The notes under the pieces: model-generated | Seen by the model: only the letters and a program-made list of their open reading frames with translations | Databases searched by the model: none | Told to the model about the DNA's origin: nothing | In this document: positions 41,561 to 50,428 of the stretch, in pieces | How the letters are laid out: every line of letters begins with the position of its first letter | How positions within the stretch are numbered: the first letter of the stretch is position 1 | DNA from: Bacteroidales bacterium | GTDB lineage: Bacteria > Bacteroidota > Bacteroidia > Bacteroidales > UBA932 | DNA: 56,839 nucleotides | NCBI GenBank assembly: GCA_017469845.1 | Contig: JAFUFP010000026.1 | Location: 1-56,839, forward strand | Direction of reading: 5' to 3' | Translations under genes and position numbers: made by a program

Positions 41561-42427
41561 TCAGCCTAATCGGGTATTCAATCTTTGCAAAAGTGTTTCG
41601 ACACCTTTTTCATCCAATCCAAGGCTCAAGAACATCTGACGAAACTCCATCGGGGCCTTTTTCAACAGAGATGTATTGCTCTTCCGTCTCTTCAATGTAT
41701 CATGAAAGAAGGATTTAAGCTTCTGGAGAGGAATCTCTTGCATCATCTCTCGGCAGGCATCATACATTTCATGTCCGGGGACTGGTGGAAGTGCACCGAA
41801 TTCTTGAATAATCAAGCGTTTGTATTCATCGGTATGAAAGATGTTCATCAGTACATCAACATCAATCGTCTCGTTTTTGATGGCTCGACGCTTCTCCTCC
41901 AGAGCCAACTTCTTCCCCACTTGAGACATGGTGATTATACCTGTTTCCGGAGCAATGGTTTCCGCATATTGCTGGTACCTGTTGTCAGGAATCACGATGT
42001 AACATGCATCAAAAACTTTCCGGTAATCGGAAATCTGTTTTTCCAGTCGATTGGGTGTATCAAGGTCCGTCTTTATCTCAAAAGCTCTACTCTCGCCATT
42101 AATGAAAACAAGGTCGGCAATTGACTTCCCCACCTTGAATTCATTGAAGATGGCGGTATTTCGAGTCCCGTATTTTGCCAACAGACTCCGTATGACTTCG
42201 TTCTTGTACACATATTCGCAGCGATAATCCGAAGATAGAGCCTCATACATCAATCTGAGATAATCGAAATAGGAATCAACATGGACAAGTTCTTTGTCAT
42301 AATGATTATAGACCCATGAGAGGCGGCTGAAATCGTTGAACCGGATAACATCCATTATAGCCCCACGGGAGAAAGCTGAGGAGTAACTCCTCATTCTGTC
42401 AGCATCTATGGAGTGATCGTTCAACAT
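41561..42427 (-). CDS. sce7726-family protein, predicted PD-(D/E)XK nuclease fold
   Basis: 288 residues. The nuclease-like core is AIFNEFKVGKSIADLVFINGESRAFEIKTDLDTPNRLEKQISDYRK split as: Glu97, Asp105, then Glu117-x-Lys119 in AFEIKTD. This D-(x)n-E-x-K arrangement is that of PD-(D/E)XK nucleases, and the sce7726 family carries it. The N-terminal part (1-90) is helical. The C-terminal half is helical too and ends FLSLGLDEKGVETLLQRLN. Members are found near defence genes and in accessory regions. Here it lies between an XRE regulator and the P-loop protein gene. Confidence 0.75.
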   Translation of the reverse strand: MLNDHSIDADRMRSYSSAFSRGAIMDVIRFNDFSRLSWVYNHYDKELVHVDSYFDYLRLMYEALSSDYRCEYVYKNEVIRSLLAKYGTRNTAIFNEFKVGKSIADLVFINGESRAFEIKTDLDTPNRLEKQISDYRKVFDACYIVIPDNRYQQYAETIAPETGIITMSQVGKKLALEEKRRAIKNETIDVDVLMNIFHTDEYKRLIIQEFGALPPVPGHEMYDACREMMQEIPLQKLKSFFHDTLKRRKSNTSLLKKAPMEFRQMFLSLGLDEKGVETLLQRLNTRLG

Positions 42428-42449
42428 AACACCAAATCAATATCAATAG

Positions 42450-44348
42450 TCAAAAGTATTCTCCTGAAAGCATCTTCCGGTAGTTCTTTCCGACATCCGC
42501 CCAGCAACGGCTCCGGGAAAGGACTGTCCACATGCTGCCTCCCCGAAGAAGGAAAGAATCACTCCCAAGCTGTCCCCCATTCTCCAGAATAGCGTCAAAA
42601 GAATCCAACATGACAATAAGCGAAAGTGCGGATTGTTCCCTGAAAGAGCCGTATCGGCTATCCTCATATATGTCACCATTCCATTTGCCGACATACTCTC
42701 CGACCATCTTCTCCATATCCACATAATCCGGAGCGCTCACCCGCTTCAGATAATCGGAAAGGATATGGGCGACAGTCGCATTGTGACTGTCATCAAATCC
42801 GGAGAATTCCTTACTTATGCCCAGTTTCCCCTTATACGCAACGAACGGAAGAGAAGCCTCCATCGAGGGGAAATGTGGTCTGAAGAATTCTTCAAGAAAG
42901 ATGAAATCATCCTCAGACAACCAGAAACACATCTGGTCGGACCGGGAGAAGTAGCCCAGTTTGGCCGCGAAGCAATGTTTCGCATGGGAAAGAAGGTAGC
43001 GGAGCGATCCGACGAAAAGATCCTCCGGATCCCCGTCTTTCACGAAGGCATAAGCTTTGACGTTTTCACTCACCCCGGGGTAAGTTTGCTTATCCTTGTC
43101 CGCAACTGAGTACATCACTTGCATCCAGACCCCGTGAGTGGGATTGACGGAGCCTTTCTCCCAATAAGGATTTCCGCCGGGAAGATCTTCTAGAATCTTC
43201 TCCAGTTCACTTTCCGACTTGATGACGGGAACATCCATCTGAAGTTTCTGAAGAAACTTATAAATGTCCCCTTGCCTGAAATCGGGATAGAACTTTGTAT
43301 GGAGTTCCCGAAGAAGAGCATTCATCTTTTCATACGCGGGAGTTCCCTTTGGAAGAGTCTTTATCCGGACTCCGAAGTTTCTTGAACATCTGGAGACTTC
43401 AAGTGGGAGTTCTTCCGCATAAAGCGCCTTCATCTCCTTCTCATGGGATCTTTCCGAAAGGCGGTCCCGGATTCTTTCCTTGGCGACAAGGATGCGTCCT
43501 CGACGCACAACTTCATCCCAAGCAGTGTCATCCAAAACCCCCAGTTTGCATTCGAAGGGATACTTCCCTTCTCCTACGGCAATCTCCCTGTATGTGGAGT
43601 CCATCATGTCGTAGTCCATAGCGGAGAACCAACGGAGAGTAATATTACGGCCCAAATAGCAATCGTACCTTTCTTCAGCGATGTCGGAGATTTGCAGAAA
43701 GATGTCAGTGTACTTGTACACATCCTGAACAATGAACCTCTTCAAAAACTCCTTCATCTTGGGATAGTATCCCCACTTGGCGGAGACAGTTTCCAGACGG
43801 ACCATATTGTCAATGAGAAGGGCGAGCTTCACTCCTTTCTTACGGTAGGATTCATAACCGCGAAGAGAGCTGACAAGACTCCTCAAAGAGCCGCGAAGGT
43901 CATCCTCGGAGACAATGCCCTCAATAATGTCAAGAGCTGTTCCGTAACTATTGAAACTGTAGCAGCTGTCCTTCTCATCCGGAACAAGATCCCGATAATG
44001 GAGCCTGTACGCTTCCATCATTTTCATCGCAAGGTAACCGAGGGCATCTTCGAAAGTCTCCGCACCGAAATCAGAGAAGTCAAGATACAGCACTTTGAAG
44101 GCATTGACGCAGCGGGAAAAGCTTTCGCTCTTCCCGATATCAAGATACCGGAAGGCATCTACCGAATCCGCCTCCTTGTCGAGATAACAGGCAAAAGTCC
44201 GCAAAAACAACGACGAGCCAGTGCCTTCACACCCGAGAAGCGTCACATGTTCCCAATCACCGAAAGTGGAGAAGCACCCAGTCCTGTCCACATAATAGGG
44301 TGAACGGAGGACATCGATAACCGAAGAATAATCAACCATACCTATCAT
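42450..44348 (-). CDS. AAA-ATPase-like protein with a degenerate P-loop
   Basis: 632 residues. The N terminus SSVIDVLRSPYYVDRTGCFSTF resembles AAA-ATPase-like proteins, where YVDKT precedes the Walker A loop. Walker A here is GCEGTGSS (residues 39-46), with Ser in place of the essential Lys. A Walker-B-like segment is KLALLIDNMVRLE (about residue 175). The rest is unrecognised and lacks the C-terminal PD-(D/E)XK box normal in that family. Loss of the Lys suggests weak or no ATP hydrolysis. The next gene, an AAA+ protein with an intact loop, starts 42 bases away, so the two may form one complex. Confidence 0.6.
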   Translation of the reverse strand: MIGMVDYSSVIDVLRSPYYVDRTGCFSTFGDWEHVTLLGCEGTGSSLFLRTFACYLDKEADSVDAFRYLDIGKSESFSRCVNAFKVLYLDFSDFGAETFEDALGYLAMKMMEAYRLHYRDLVPDEKDSCYSFNSYGTALDIIEGIVSEDDLRGSLRSLVSSLRGYESYRKKGVKLALLIDNMVRLETVSAKWGYYPKMKEFLKRFIVQDVYKYTDIFLQISDIAEERYDCYLGRNITLRWFSAMDYDMMDSTYREIAVGEGKYPFECKLGVLDDTAWDEVVRRGRILVAKERIRDRLSERSHEKEMKALYAEELPLEVSRCSRNFGVRIKTLPKGTPAYEKMNALLRELHTKFYPDFRQGDIYKFLQKLQMDVPVIKSESELEKILEDLPGGNPYWEKGSVNPTHGVWMQVMYSVADKDKQTYPGVSENVKAYAFVKDGDPEDLFVGSLRYLLSHAKHCFAAKLGYFSRSDQMCFWLSEDDFIFLEEFFRPHFPSMEASLPFVAYKGKLGISKEFSGFDDSHNATVAHILSDYLKRVSAPDYVDMEKMVGEYVGKWNGDIYEDSRYGSFREQSALSLIVMLDSFDAILENGGQLGSDSFLLRGGSMWTVLSRSRCWADVGKNYRKMLSGEYF

Positions 44349-44390
44349 ATACCAGTGTCAGAAGTTTCAACCATAGGCTGAAATGCCCTA

Positions 44391-45578
44391 TCACGAAAAC
44401 AGTGAGCCCCTGTACAGAGACGGAGCATTTTTCCTGCCGACAAGAAGACAGAGCACATCTTCTCCACCGTATCTTCCGGCCCTGAGGAAGAATCCGTCAC
44501 CGTCCGGAGCGATGACGACGGTGCCGCGGGAAGTGTGACTTCCCTCGGTAAGGGATGGGGACGGGGACGAGATATTGTCCCAGCTGACGTATGTGTACTC
44601 TTCGTCAAGAATGTCATAGGCGTCCTTCTCCCCGTCGGAGGATTTCCAGGAGGAAAGCCATTCCCTCACTGAAGGGAGTCCGCTCTCCTTCGCCTTTTCT
44701 TCGATGAACGAAAGGATTTCGGAGCGACGCGAGTAATCGTTCACATAAGGGAACGAGACGACTTCGAAGGTGTATTCCGAAGTGGGTATGTTCATGAAGG
44801 GACTCGACTGAAGATGACCGTGGATGTTCACTTCATCGACCAGCGCCTTCAGAATATCTATCGTCGAAATCTCCAGAAGGTCTATCTGCCGGAGGATATC
44901 TCTCCGCTGCGAACTGTACTGCGGCAACAGATTGTCGTCAATGTAGGCCTCAATCGCCGAAGGGAGGAGGTTATTGAACTCGAAACGGTAACGGATGCGG
45001 CCTGGACGACCTAGCAAATTGTCATTCAATGTGAGTTGGTTCGTTGTAAGGATATAGAGATGACGTTTGGCGTTGTAGACCCCGTCAATAAGACGGAGGA
45101 GAACGTCATCGTCTTCCCCCCTTTTGAAAGTCTTCTCCGCTTCATCGATGAAAATGACGCACTCGAAGTTCAAAGACTGAAGGAAAGGCAGAAGGCCATC
45201 CACGTTGTTCTGCACGATGACGACAGGAAGCCCTATCGCATTGCAGAGAAGCTTCGCCGACAGGGTCTTTCCCGTCCCTTTGATTCCGTTGAAGATGACG
45301 CCGAGATTCTTGTTGCCGCAAACGAAAGGTTCGGAATTCCAGGTCTTTTTGATGAGACCGATTATTGGCTCCGTCCCCAATTCATAGATCTTGAATCCGA
45401 ACTCGAACCTTTCAGACACTTTCTGAAGGCCGATACGGCTCATCATAGGGCTGGATGACTTCACGACAACGAAAACACCTTTCCCCGGTGAAGGGAAAAG
45501 ATGAGTTTCTCCCGAAACGGGGTAGAACACCCCGTCTTCATTGATCCATTTCTGTCCGTTTTCCATATGTTCTTGCAT
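44391..45578 (-). CDS. AAA+ ATPase
   Basis: 395 residues. Walker A is GIKGTGKTLSAKLL (about residues 98-111), Walker B is CVIFIDEAEKTF, sensor 1 is LYILTTNQ, and a second-region-of-homology Arg-rich motif is GRPGRIRYRFEF. The domain looks like a classical AAA+ remodeller of the FtsH/p97 group. An N-terminal 60-residue part and a C-terminal 90-residue part are unrecognised. It partners by position the degenerate P-loop protein downstream and the SEC-C protein upstream (79 bases). Confidence 0.8.
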   Translation of the reverse strand: MQEHMENGQKWINEDGVFYPVSGETHLFPSPGKGVFVVVKSSSPMMSRIGLQKVSERFEFGFKIYELGTEPIIGLIKKTWNSEPFVCGNKNLGVIFNGIKGTGKTLSAKLLCNAIGLPVVIVQNNVDGLLPFLQSLNFECVIFIDEAEKTFKRGEDDDVLLRLIDGVYNAKRHLYILTTNQLTLNDNLLGRPGRIRYRFEFNNLLPSAIEAYIDDNLLPQYSSQRRDILRQIDLLEISTIDILKALVDEVNIHGHLQSSPFMNIPTSEYTFEVVSFPYVNDYSRRSEILSFIEEKAKESGLPSVREWLSSWKSSDGEKDAYDILDEEYTYVSWDNISSPSPSLTEGSHTSRGTVVIAPDGDGFFLRAGRYGGEDVLCLLVGRKNAPSLYRGSLFS

Positions 45579-45656
45579 TTTTCCGCAAACTTACGGATAG
45601 CTTGTCCACACGAGCAAATCTTTGCAAGTCTTACAAAGAACGGACACAGGGAAGAA

Positions 45657-46877
45657 TCAGTTCCCTTTGCCGTGACAGTTTTTGAACTTCAGACCCGATC
45701 CACACGGACAGGGATCATTCCTGCCGGCCTTGTACTGCAGACTCTCGGCCACACCTCCATAGAATGCGGCATCAGCCATCTTCTGAACATCGGCGTCCGT
45801 GTATCCGGCTTTCCTCATATTGGGACCGACAACCATCTTCGGAGGACGAACCCATGGTCCTTGACGCCTCTGAATCCCCGCTGAGGAATTTCCAGCGAGG
45901 GCCCAACATGGAACAGTATTGACATATTCCATGACGAGCTGAAGCGCTTCGTTGTAATCTTGCATGGAGTCAAGATTCAGATATGCAGAAAAGGTGTCCA
46001 TGAAATCCAGCGGAGACTTCCGGAAATCCTGATGGCCGAGCCAAAGTTCGAAAAGGAACTCATCGGTGTCTTCCGGTGAAAGGGTGGATTTCGACCGGAG
46101 GAAAGATCTGAGCCGACGTGAAGCCTCGGTATCGAACTTGGGGAAAGGAGTGCTTCCGGCATCGAGAACATCCTTCTTCGAAAACGGCCTGGGTTCAATT
46201 CCGTCCCTTATATCCTTGGCCAAGGATTGAACGCTACCGTATACTTCCCAAACAAAGGGAGAAACCGCTACATGCAAAACTTCATCGTCATCGGTGCCGA
46301 CACTGGAGATGGCCCCTTGGATTTCAGGGCAGAGGAAAACTTCGTATCCGTCATCGTCCAAAATTTCAGGATACAGTTTCTGGAATTCATCCATTAGGTT
46401 AAGGAGCGGATAGAATCCGTACAACGTAAGGAATCCCCTGAAGCAACGCAGATATTCGTCCCTTTTCCTGTAAGCGGGATCGGACAGAATCTTTTCCGGC
46501 TTATCACCGACAGCATCGAAAAGATCCTTGGGCATTTCAACCCAGGTGAGACCATCCGCCGGATCGTACTGCATCTTCATCATAAGGACATCGAGAAGTA
46601 ACGACGACGGCATGAAATATTTCACTCCGACTGCTTTTCCGCGCCCTTCATTCACGATATCACGTATGAGAGACAACTCCCAGGAGTTGATGCGTGAAAG
46701 GATGGAGTCTATATTCTTCAGGATATAATCCGCATAGCCACGGCATATGGAAGCCTTCCTGGCATTGCGGGGGAATTTGATCCCGAGGGCGTAGGTGAAG
46801 GACTCAAAGTCTTTTTTCGTATATTGCTCCGCTCTCTGAGCTATGGTATAAAAGGAGGAAACGGGTTTTGTTTTCAT
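45657..46877 (-). CDS. SEC-C motif protein
   Basis: 406 residues from the ATG at 46877 (MKTKPVSSFYTIAQRAEQY); the frame is open 21 codons further upstream but those look non-coding. The C-terminal zinc-binding SEC-C motif is complete: GRNDPCPCGSGLKFKNCHGKGN (CxCx8CH). The first 380 residues are helical and unrecognised. SEC-C motifs are found at the end of SecA and in many proteins of unknown role, some associated with translation or defence. It begins the minus-strand block 46.9-41.1 kb. Confidence 0.8.
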   Translation of the reverse strand: MKTKPVSSFYTIAQRAEQYTKKDFESFTYALGIKFPRNARKASICRGYADYILKNIDSILSRINSWELSLIRDIVNEGRGKAVGVKYFMPSSLLLDVLMMKMQYDPADGLTWVEMPKDLFDAVGDKPEKILSDPAYRKRDEYLRCFRGFLTLYGFYPLLNLMDEFQKLYPEILDDDGYEVFLCPEIQGAISSVGTDDDEVLHVAVSPFVWEVYGSVQSLAKDIRDGIEPRPFSKKDVLDAGSTPFPKFDTEASRRLRSFLRSKSTLSPEDTDEFLFELWLGHQDFRKSPLDFMDTFSAYLNLDSMQDYNEALQLVMEYVNTVPCWALAGNSSAGIQRRQGPWVRPPKMVVGPNMRKAGYTDADVQKMADAAFYGGVAESLQYKAGRNDPCPCGSGLKFKNCHGKGN

Positions 46878-47112
46878 GACTATACGATTTGGAACTACTG
46901 TAAAACAGGATAAACCGCTTAAAGTTATTGAAAAAATCAAAAAAAAGGAAATGGAGAAATATGTCGTCCGGGGATTCTGCCTTGCTCATCTTTAGAAAAC
47001 GATCAAACGATCGCTCCGCATCCGTAGCCTCGGTCACTGCGTGCAAGGACAGAGACCGAATAATGTAAGGATATATTTCGGCAAAGTAATATCCCCGAGA
47101 GCGAAGGAAGGG

Positions 47113-47271
47113 TCATACTATTCCAACTTGCGGTGAGTCAGATTGCATCTCTTTCAGAACTCTCCCTTCAACATCTCGCATGCCCTGATAAGCTTTCAGC
47201 CAATCTGTTTTCTTCTTTTGGCAGAAGTATTTCTCGCGCAACGATTTATCTGTCAATGGTCTGATTATCAC
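47113..47271 (-). CDS. possible 52-residue protein or gene remnant
   Basis: A minus-strand frame starts at GTG (47271) and ends TGA (47113-47115). The peptide is protein-like: begins IIRPLTDKSLREKYFC, then KKKTDWLKAYQGMRDVEGRV. A TGA precedes it by five codons in frame. It follows the RloB stop by 16 bases. It may be a small gene of the same unit or the end of a decayed one. The rest of the 46878-47287 gap holds no visible gene. Confidence 0.3.
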   Translation of the reverse strand: MIIRPLTDKSLREKYFCQKKKTDWLKAYQGMRDVEGRVLKEMQSDSPQVGIV

Positions 47272-47287
47272 AATATCACTTCAATAG

Positions 47288-47893
47288 CTATTTATTCACC
47301 ATATCAATCACGTCAAATAGTTTATACATCTGCGAATACGACTTGTACACCTCCGGTTCCTTGGCTCTCAATCTTTCAAGTTCACGCGACATCTTGATAG
47401 CACGTGCCATATCTCCTTTTTCCTTCAACTCCCTGTAGATATGGGTTTTGTTGAAAAAGACATCAGTTTTGTCGTAACTGGGAATATGATGCTTCAGCGC
47501 CTGAGCGACAACGTCGTAGTTAGTATATTCCTTGCTCGACGGCGCTGACATAAAGTGCATCAGAAACCAATATTCCGTACAGGGGTTTGACTCCACAAAG
47601 ATGATTTCCGGATTATCCTTCTTCAGCACACGATAGTGCTCCATCTTTTCATGGTTGCCTTCTATAACGTCCATATCGATAAGACACAGCACATAGTCAT
47701 AGCCAGCCTTAACACGTTCCTGCGCAAGCCTCACGATGTCATCTATGTCAGAATGTTTCGGGATGCCGGGCACAAGGCTGAAACGATATCGCTCAGTCGT
47801 ACGGATATCGTCCACATAGCGATACTCCGTAAGCCCCTCGCCGATAATGGCGATGCTCTTCCGCACCCTACTTTTCTGCGACCTCTTCGTCAT
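47288..47893 (-). CDS. rloB: RloB-family protein
   Basis: 201 residues from the ATG at 47893 (MTKRSQKSRVRKSI). The frame is open to 47926. Family hallmarks: IIGEGLTEYRYVDD near residue 15, the acidic strand YVLCLIDMDVIEG near 70, and FVESNPCTEYWFLMHF near 105, which corresponds to the SNPCFExWxxxHF signature. RloB was named from genes next to restriction-modification loci; its acidic motifs (Glu, Asp-x-Asp) resemble a TOPRIM-like arrangement, suggesting a nuclease (inference). The start overlaps the end of the ATPase gene by 26 bases, so the pair is one unit. No restriction-modification gene is present in the window. Confidence 0.85.
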   Translation of the reverse strand: MTKRSQKSRVRKSIAIIGEGLTEYRYVDDIRTTERYRFSLVPGIPKHSDIDDIVRLAQERVKAGYDYVLCLIDMDVIEGNHEKMEHYRVLKKDNPEIIFVESNPCTEYWFLMHFMSAPSSKEYTNYDVVAQALKHHIPSYDKTDVFFNKTHIYRELKEKGDMARAIKMSRELERLRAKEPEVYKSYSQMYKLFDVIDMVNK

Positions 47894-49196
47894 AGTACTC
47901 ATCGAGATCCATGTAAATACTGTCAAGGAAAGGCAAATTCACCAATTTCTCTTGCTTATATGCATTGTACGCCGACAGGGTCTTATGCAGGCCAAGCGCC
48001 GAAAGTCTTATCAACTGAGTCTCCCCGCAATCGTTTTTGTCGGTAAACCATACTACATCCCTTCGAATGTAGTCTTCATCCAACAAGTTGATATCGTGGG
48101 TGGAAAACAACAGCTGTCCACCCCGTTTGCTGTTGACCAGGAATACCTTGATAAAGTACGAAAGCAACTCATAGTGGATACTCGACTCTATTTCGTCAAT
48201 CGGCAAAATTGATCCATGTATCAATAGATCATAAAGAAGCGTCGCCAGTCCCAGATATCTTTTGGTTCCCCGTGACTCCAACTCCTCGTCGAGTTCCTTA
48301 TACCCGTTGTCAGTATGGTGCACAAAGAACATTTCGTCCGAACGCAAGGTCCTCCTTTTCAGTACCTCCTCCTTTGCGTATTCCGACAACGAGGGTGTAT
48401 TCTTGATGATCAGCTCCATCTCCGGAGTAATCATCACCTCATCATCGTGGATAGAGATGTCAGAGATGTTGAAATCCGAAGCCCTCAGAAAATGAAGTAT
48501 GAACTTCTTCAAACGGCCGTCCTTATTTTTGGTCAAGCGTCGCTTCGTAAAACTCATCAAATTGTTCTGAGGATACATAATGGGAGCTATCCTGTTCGAA
48601 AAGAAATCATATACAAGATTAAGTTTGGATTTCTCGACATTCGATACCCCGAAGGCAGCGATAACCGTCCTATTGTTGATGGTATTGGCAGAAATAGCCT
48701 CGCGGCTTTTCTTAACCAGCCCGATTTTTCCTCCGAACGCAATCCCCGTTGATGCCGTTTCAGCATCATATGTCCGTTTGTACAACAGGGTCGGTTGAAC
48801 TGAAGTATACACCTGCAGAGTCTCCTCATAAATGACCCTGTTATCCAATTCCAAATTGAGCTTATACTTCTCGCGATTTATATAGAACGTCATTTCAAAT
48901 GAAGTACGCTCTTTATCCGACACATCGTCCAACAAGAAAGGCACCAGACCAATCTCATCGCCTTTATTAAGGCCATCATTAACCATAAACCCGGCAAAAA
49001 AATCAAGAGCCTTGAGGATATTGGTCTTGCCGGAAGCATTGGATCCGTAGATACACCCCATCTTCAACAACGACACTCCGTCCGCAACTTCTTCAGTATA
49101 TATATCACGGGATGTGTCATCATTTGTGGGGATAAAGCTCAGAGTCTGCACGTCGCGCAGAGAATAAAAGTTCGCGATTTTGAATTCAGCTATCAT
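47868..49196 (-). CDS. OLD-like AAA ATPase (RloA-type partner of RloB)
   Basis: 442 residues. It begins IAEFKIANFYSLRDVQTLSFIPT, typical of the AAA_15/AAA_21 SMC-like family. Walker A is YGSNASGKTNILKAL (about residues 51-65), Walker B is LPIDEIESSIHYELL (about 350), and the switch histidine is in LLFSTHDINLLD. The ABC-like signature region lies in between. No TOPRIM domain is present in this protein, but its overlapping partner RloB may supply the nuclease. This resembles two-gene ATPase/TOPRIM-type defence systems. Confidence 0.85.
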   Translation of the reverse strand: MIAEFKIANFYSLRDVQTLSFIPTNDDTSRDIYTEEVADGVSLLKMGCIYGSNASGKTNILKALDFFAGFMVNDGLNKGDEIGLVPFLLDDVSDKERTSFEMTFYINREKYKLNLELDNRVIYEETLQVYTSVQPTLLYKRTYDAETASTGIAFGGKIGLVKKSREAISANTINNRTVIAAFGVSNVEKSKLNLVYDFFSNRIAPIMYPQNNLMSFTKRRLTKNKDGRLKKFILHFLRASDFNISDISIHDDEVMITPEMELIIKNTPSLSEYAKEEVLKRRTLRSDEMFFVHHTDNGYKELDEELESRGTKRYLGLATLLYDLLIHGSILPIDEIESSIHYELLSYFIKVFLVNSKRGGQLLFSTHDINLLDEDYIRRDVVWFTDKNDCGETQLIRLSALGLHKTLSAYNAYKQEKLVNLPFLDSIYMDLDEYYDEEVAEK

Positions 49197-49661
49197 CTTG
49201 ATTCTACATTAAACCATGGCACTAAGATACGATAAAATACCATAATCAACAACTTTATTTCACAATCTAGCCGATTTTTCACGAAATTTCGAAATAAATT
49301 TATTGATTTAACTCATCTTGACGAGCAGACTTATAGATTTGACCTTCCTTGAGGTCGTCACTTTGACCTTAACTGAGAATGGTAGCGGAACTTGATGCGG
49401 TTGCCGTCCACGTAGCACCAGCCCCTGCCTGAACCGATAGCCCCGTTGATGCTTCTCTTGAAAGGTCGATTCCACGTGACAGTTCCCGTTTCAGTTCCGA
49501 GACAGTCATATGGATAGCGTTACACTTTCACAGATTACGAATCACTTCACAGACACTGTCTTACCTTCTTCAATCAATATGCTGTAACGAGCCCAGGCAA
49601 CCGGTGCGCCTTTTGTCACGTCGCCATCGCCACCATCTGTATGGTTTTTCGAAGGGCCGGA
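49197..49661. other. non-coding stretch with decayed coding fragments
   Basis: About 465 bases with no intact gene. On the minus strand two short protein-like fragments end in stops. One near 49373-49490 includes the phrase SGRGWCYVDGNRIKFRYHSQ; another ends near 49552 and includes VTKGAPVAWARYSILIEEGKTVSVK. They are in different frames and have no convincing starts, so they look like remnants of deleted genes. The family is unknown. Confidence 0.4.
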
Positions 49662-50204
49662 TCAATATCTAAACCCCGACATCTCATTTTCCACCATCTT
49701 CCGAAGAGTCGGCATCATTTGTTCTATCTTCCTGCATGCAACCTTATTGAACTTATAGTCGATGTCGTCCAGGAGTTCATCAGCCAGCTTTTCATCCATA
49801 TCACCACCGAACCCGGCGGCGACAATGGAAATGGCGGAAAGCTTGCGGGCATCCTTCTCGGTTCTGATAAAGGATGGCATCATTACCACAGGCAGCATCT
49901 CGTACAGGATGTTGCAATAATGCAGCAGTTCGGAGAAATAGTCGTCCTCCTGCAAATAAGCATCAAGCATCTCCTCCTCATACTTCCGCAAAAGGATAAA
50001 GAACTGTTCATTCCTTATCTTGCCCTTCAGATACTGGGGCATGGTCATTGTCCAAAACAAGGCATGCGACAGGATAACACGATCCTCAGAAGAATGATAG
50101 AAGAAAAGTCTGTCTTCCTCCTTGGTATGTATTTCCTGAAGATGTTGCTCCATCTGCGAGAACATCTGCTTACGCTTCTCTCTCAGCTCAGTATTGGTAT
50201 TCAT
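49662..50204 (-). CDS. hypothetical helical protein
   Basis: 180 residues from the ATG at 50204 (MNTNTELREKRKQ); the frame opens 17 codons earlier with a hydrophobic stretch that looks like read-in. The protein is entirely helical and acidic, with a coiled-coil N terminus (REKRKQMFSQMEQHLQEIHTKEEDR). No motif or signal peptide is seen. I do not recognise the family. It shares its strand with the neighbouring hypothetical genes and lies next to decayed gene fragments. Confidence 0.55.
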   Translation of the reverse strand: MNTNTELREKRKQMFSQMEQHLQEIHTKEEDRLFFYHSSEDRVILSHALFWTMTMPQYLKGKIRNEQFFILLRKYEEEMLDAYLQEDDYFSELLHYCNILYEMLPVVMMPSFIRTEKDARKLSAISIVAAGFGGDMDEKLADELLDDIDYKFNKVACRKIEQMMPTLRKMVENEMSGFRY

Positions 50205-50428
50205 AATATCTTGCGTTCGATCTAATATCGAAATAATCCAAACAACAAAAAACAAAACAACAAGGAGTCATACGAGTCCTATAGCCATATTCCCCATATT
50301 CCCACAGAAGATATTCTAACCTAACCGACAACTATTCGACTCGCTTGCATGAACATCTTATCATGCGGTAGATTTCATTTGATCCATACGAAAACGGCTG
50401 AACCAACCAAACCGACCAAACCGACTCC

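Noticed and set aside
43443..44303. A 286-codon plus-strand frame
   Set aside because: It is antisense to the P-loop protein and lacks any motif.
49641..50225. A 194-codon plus-strand frame
   Set aside because: It mirrors the minus-strand helical gene and is His/Leu-rich in the manner of antisense translation.
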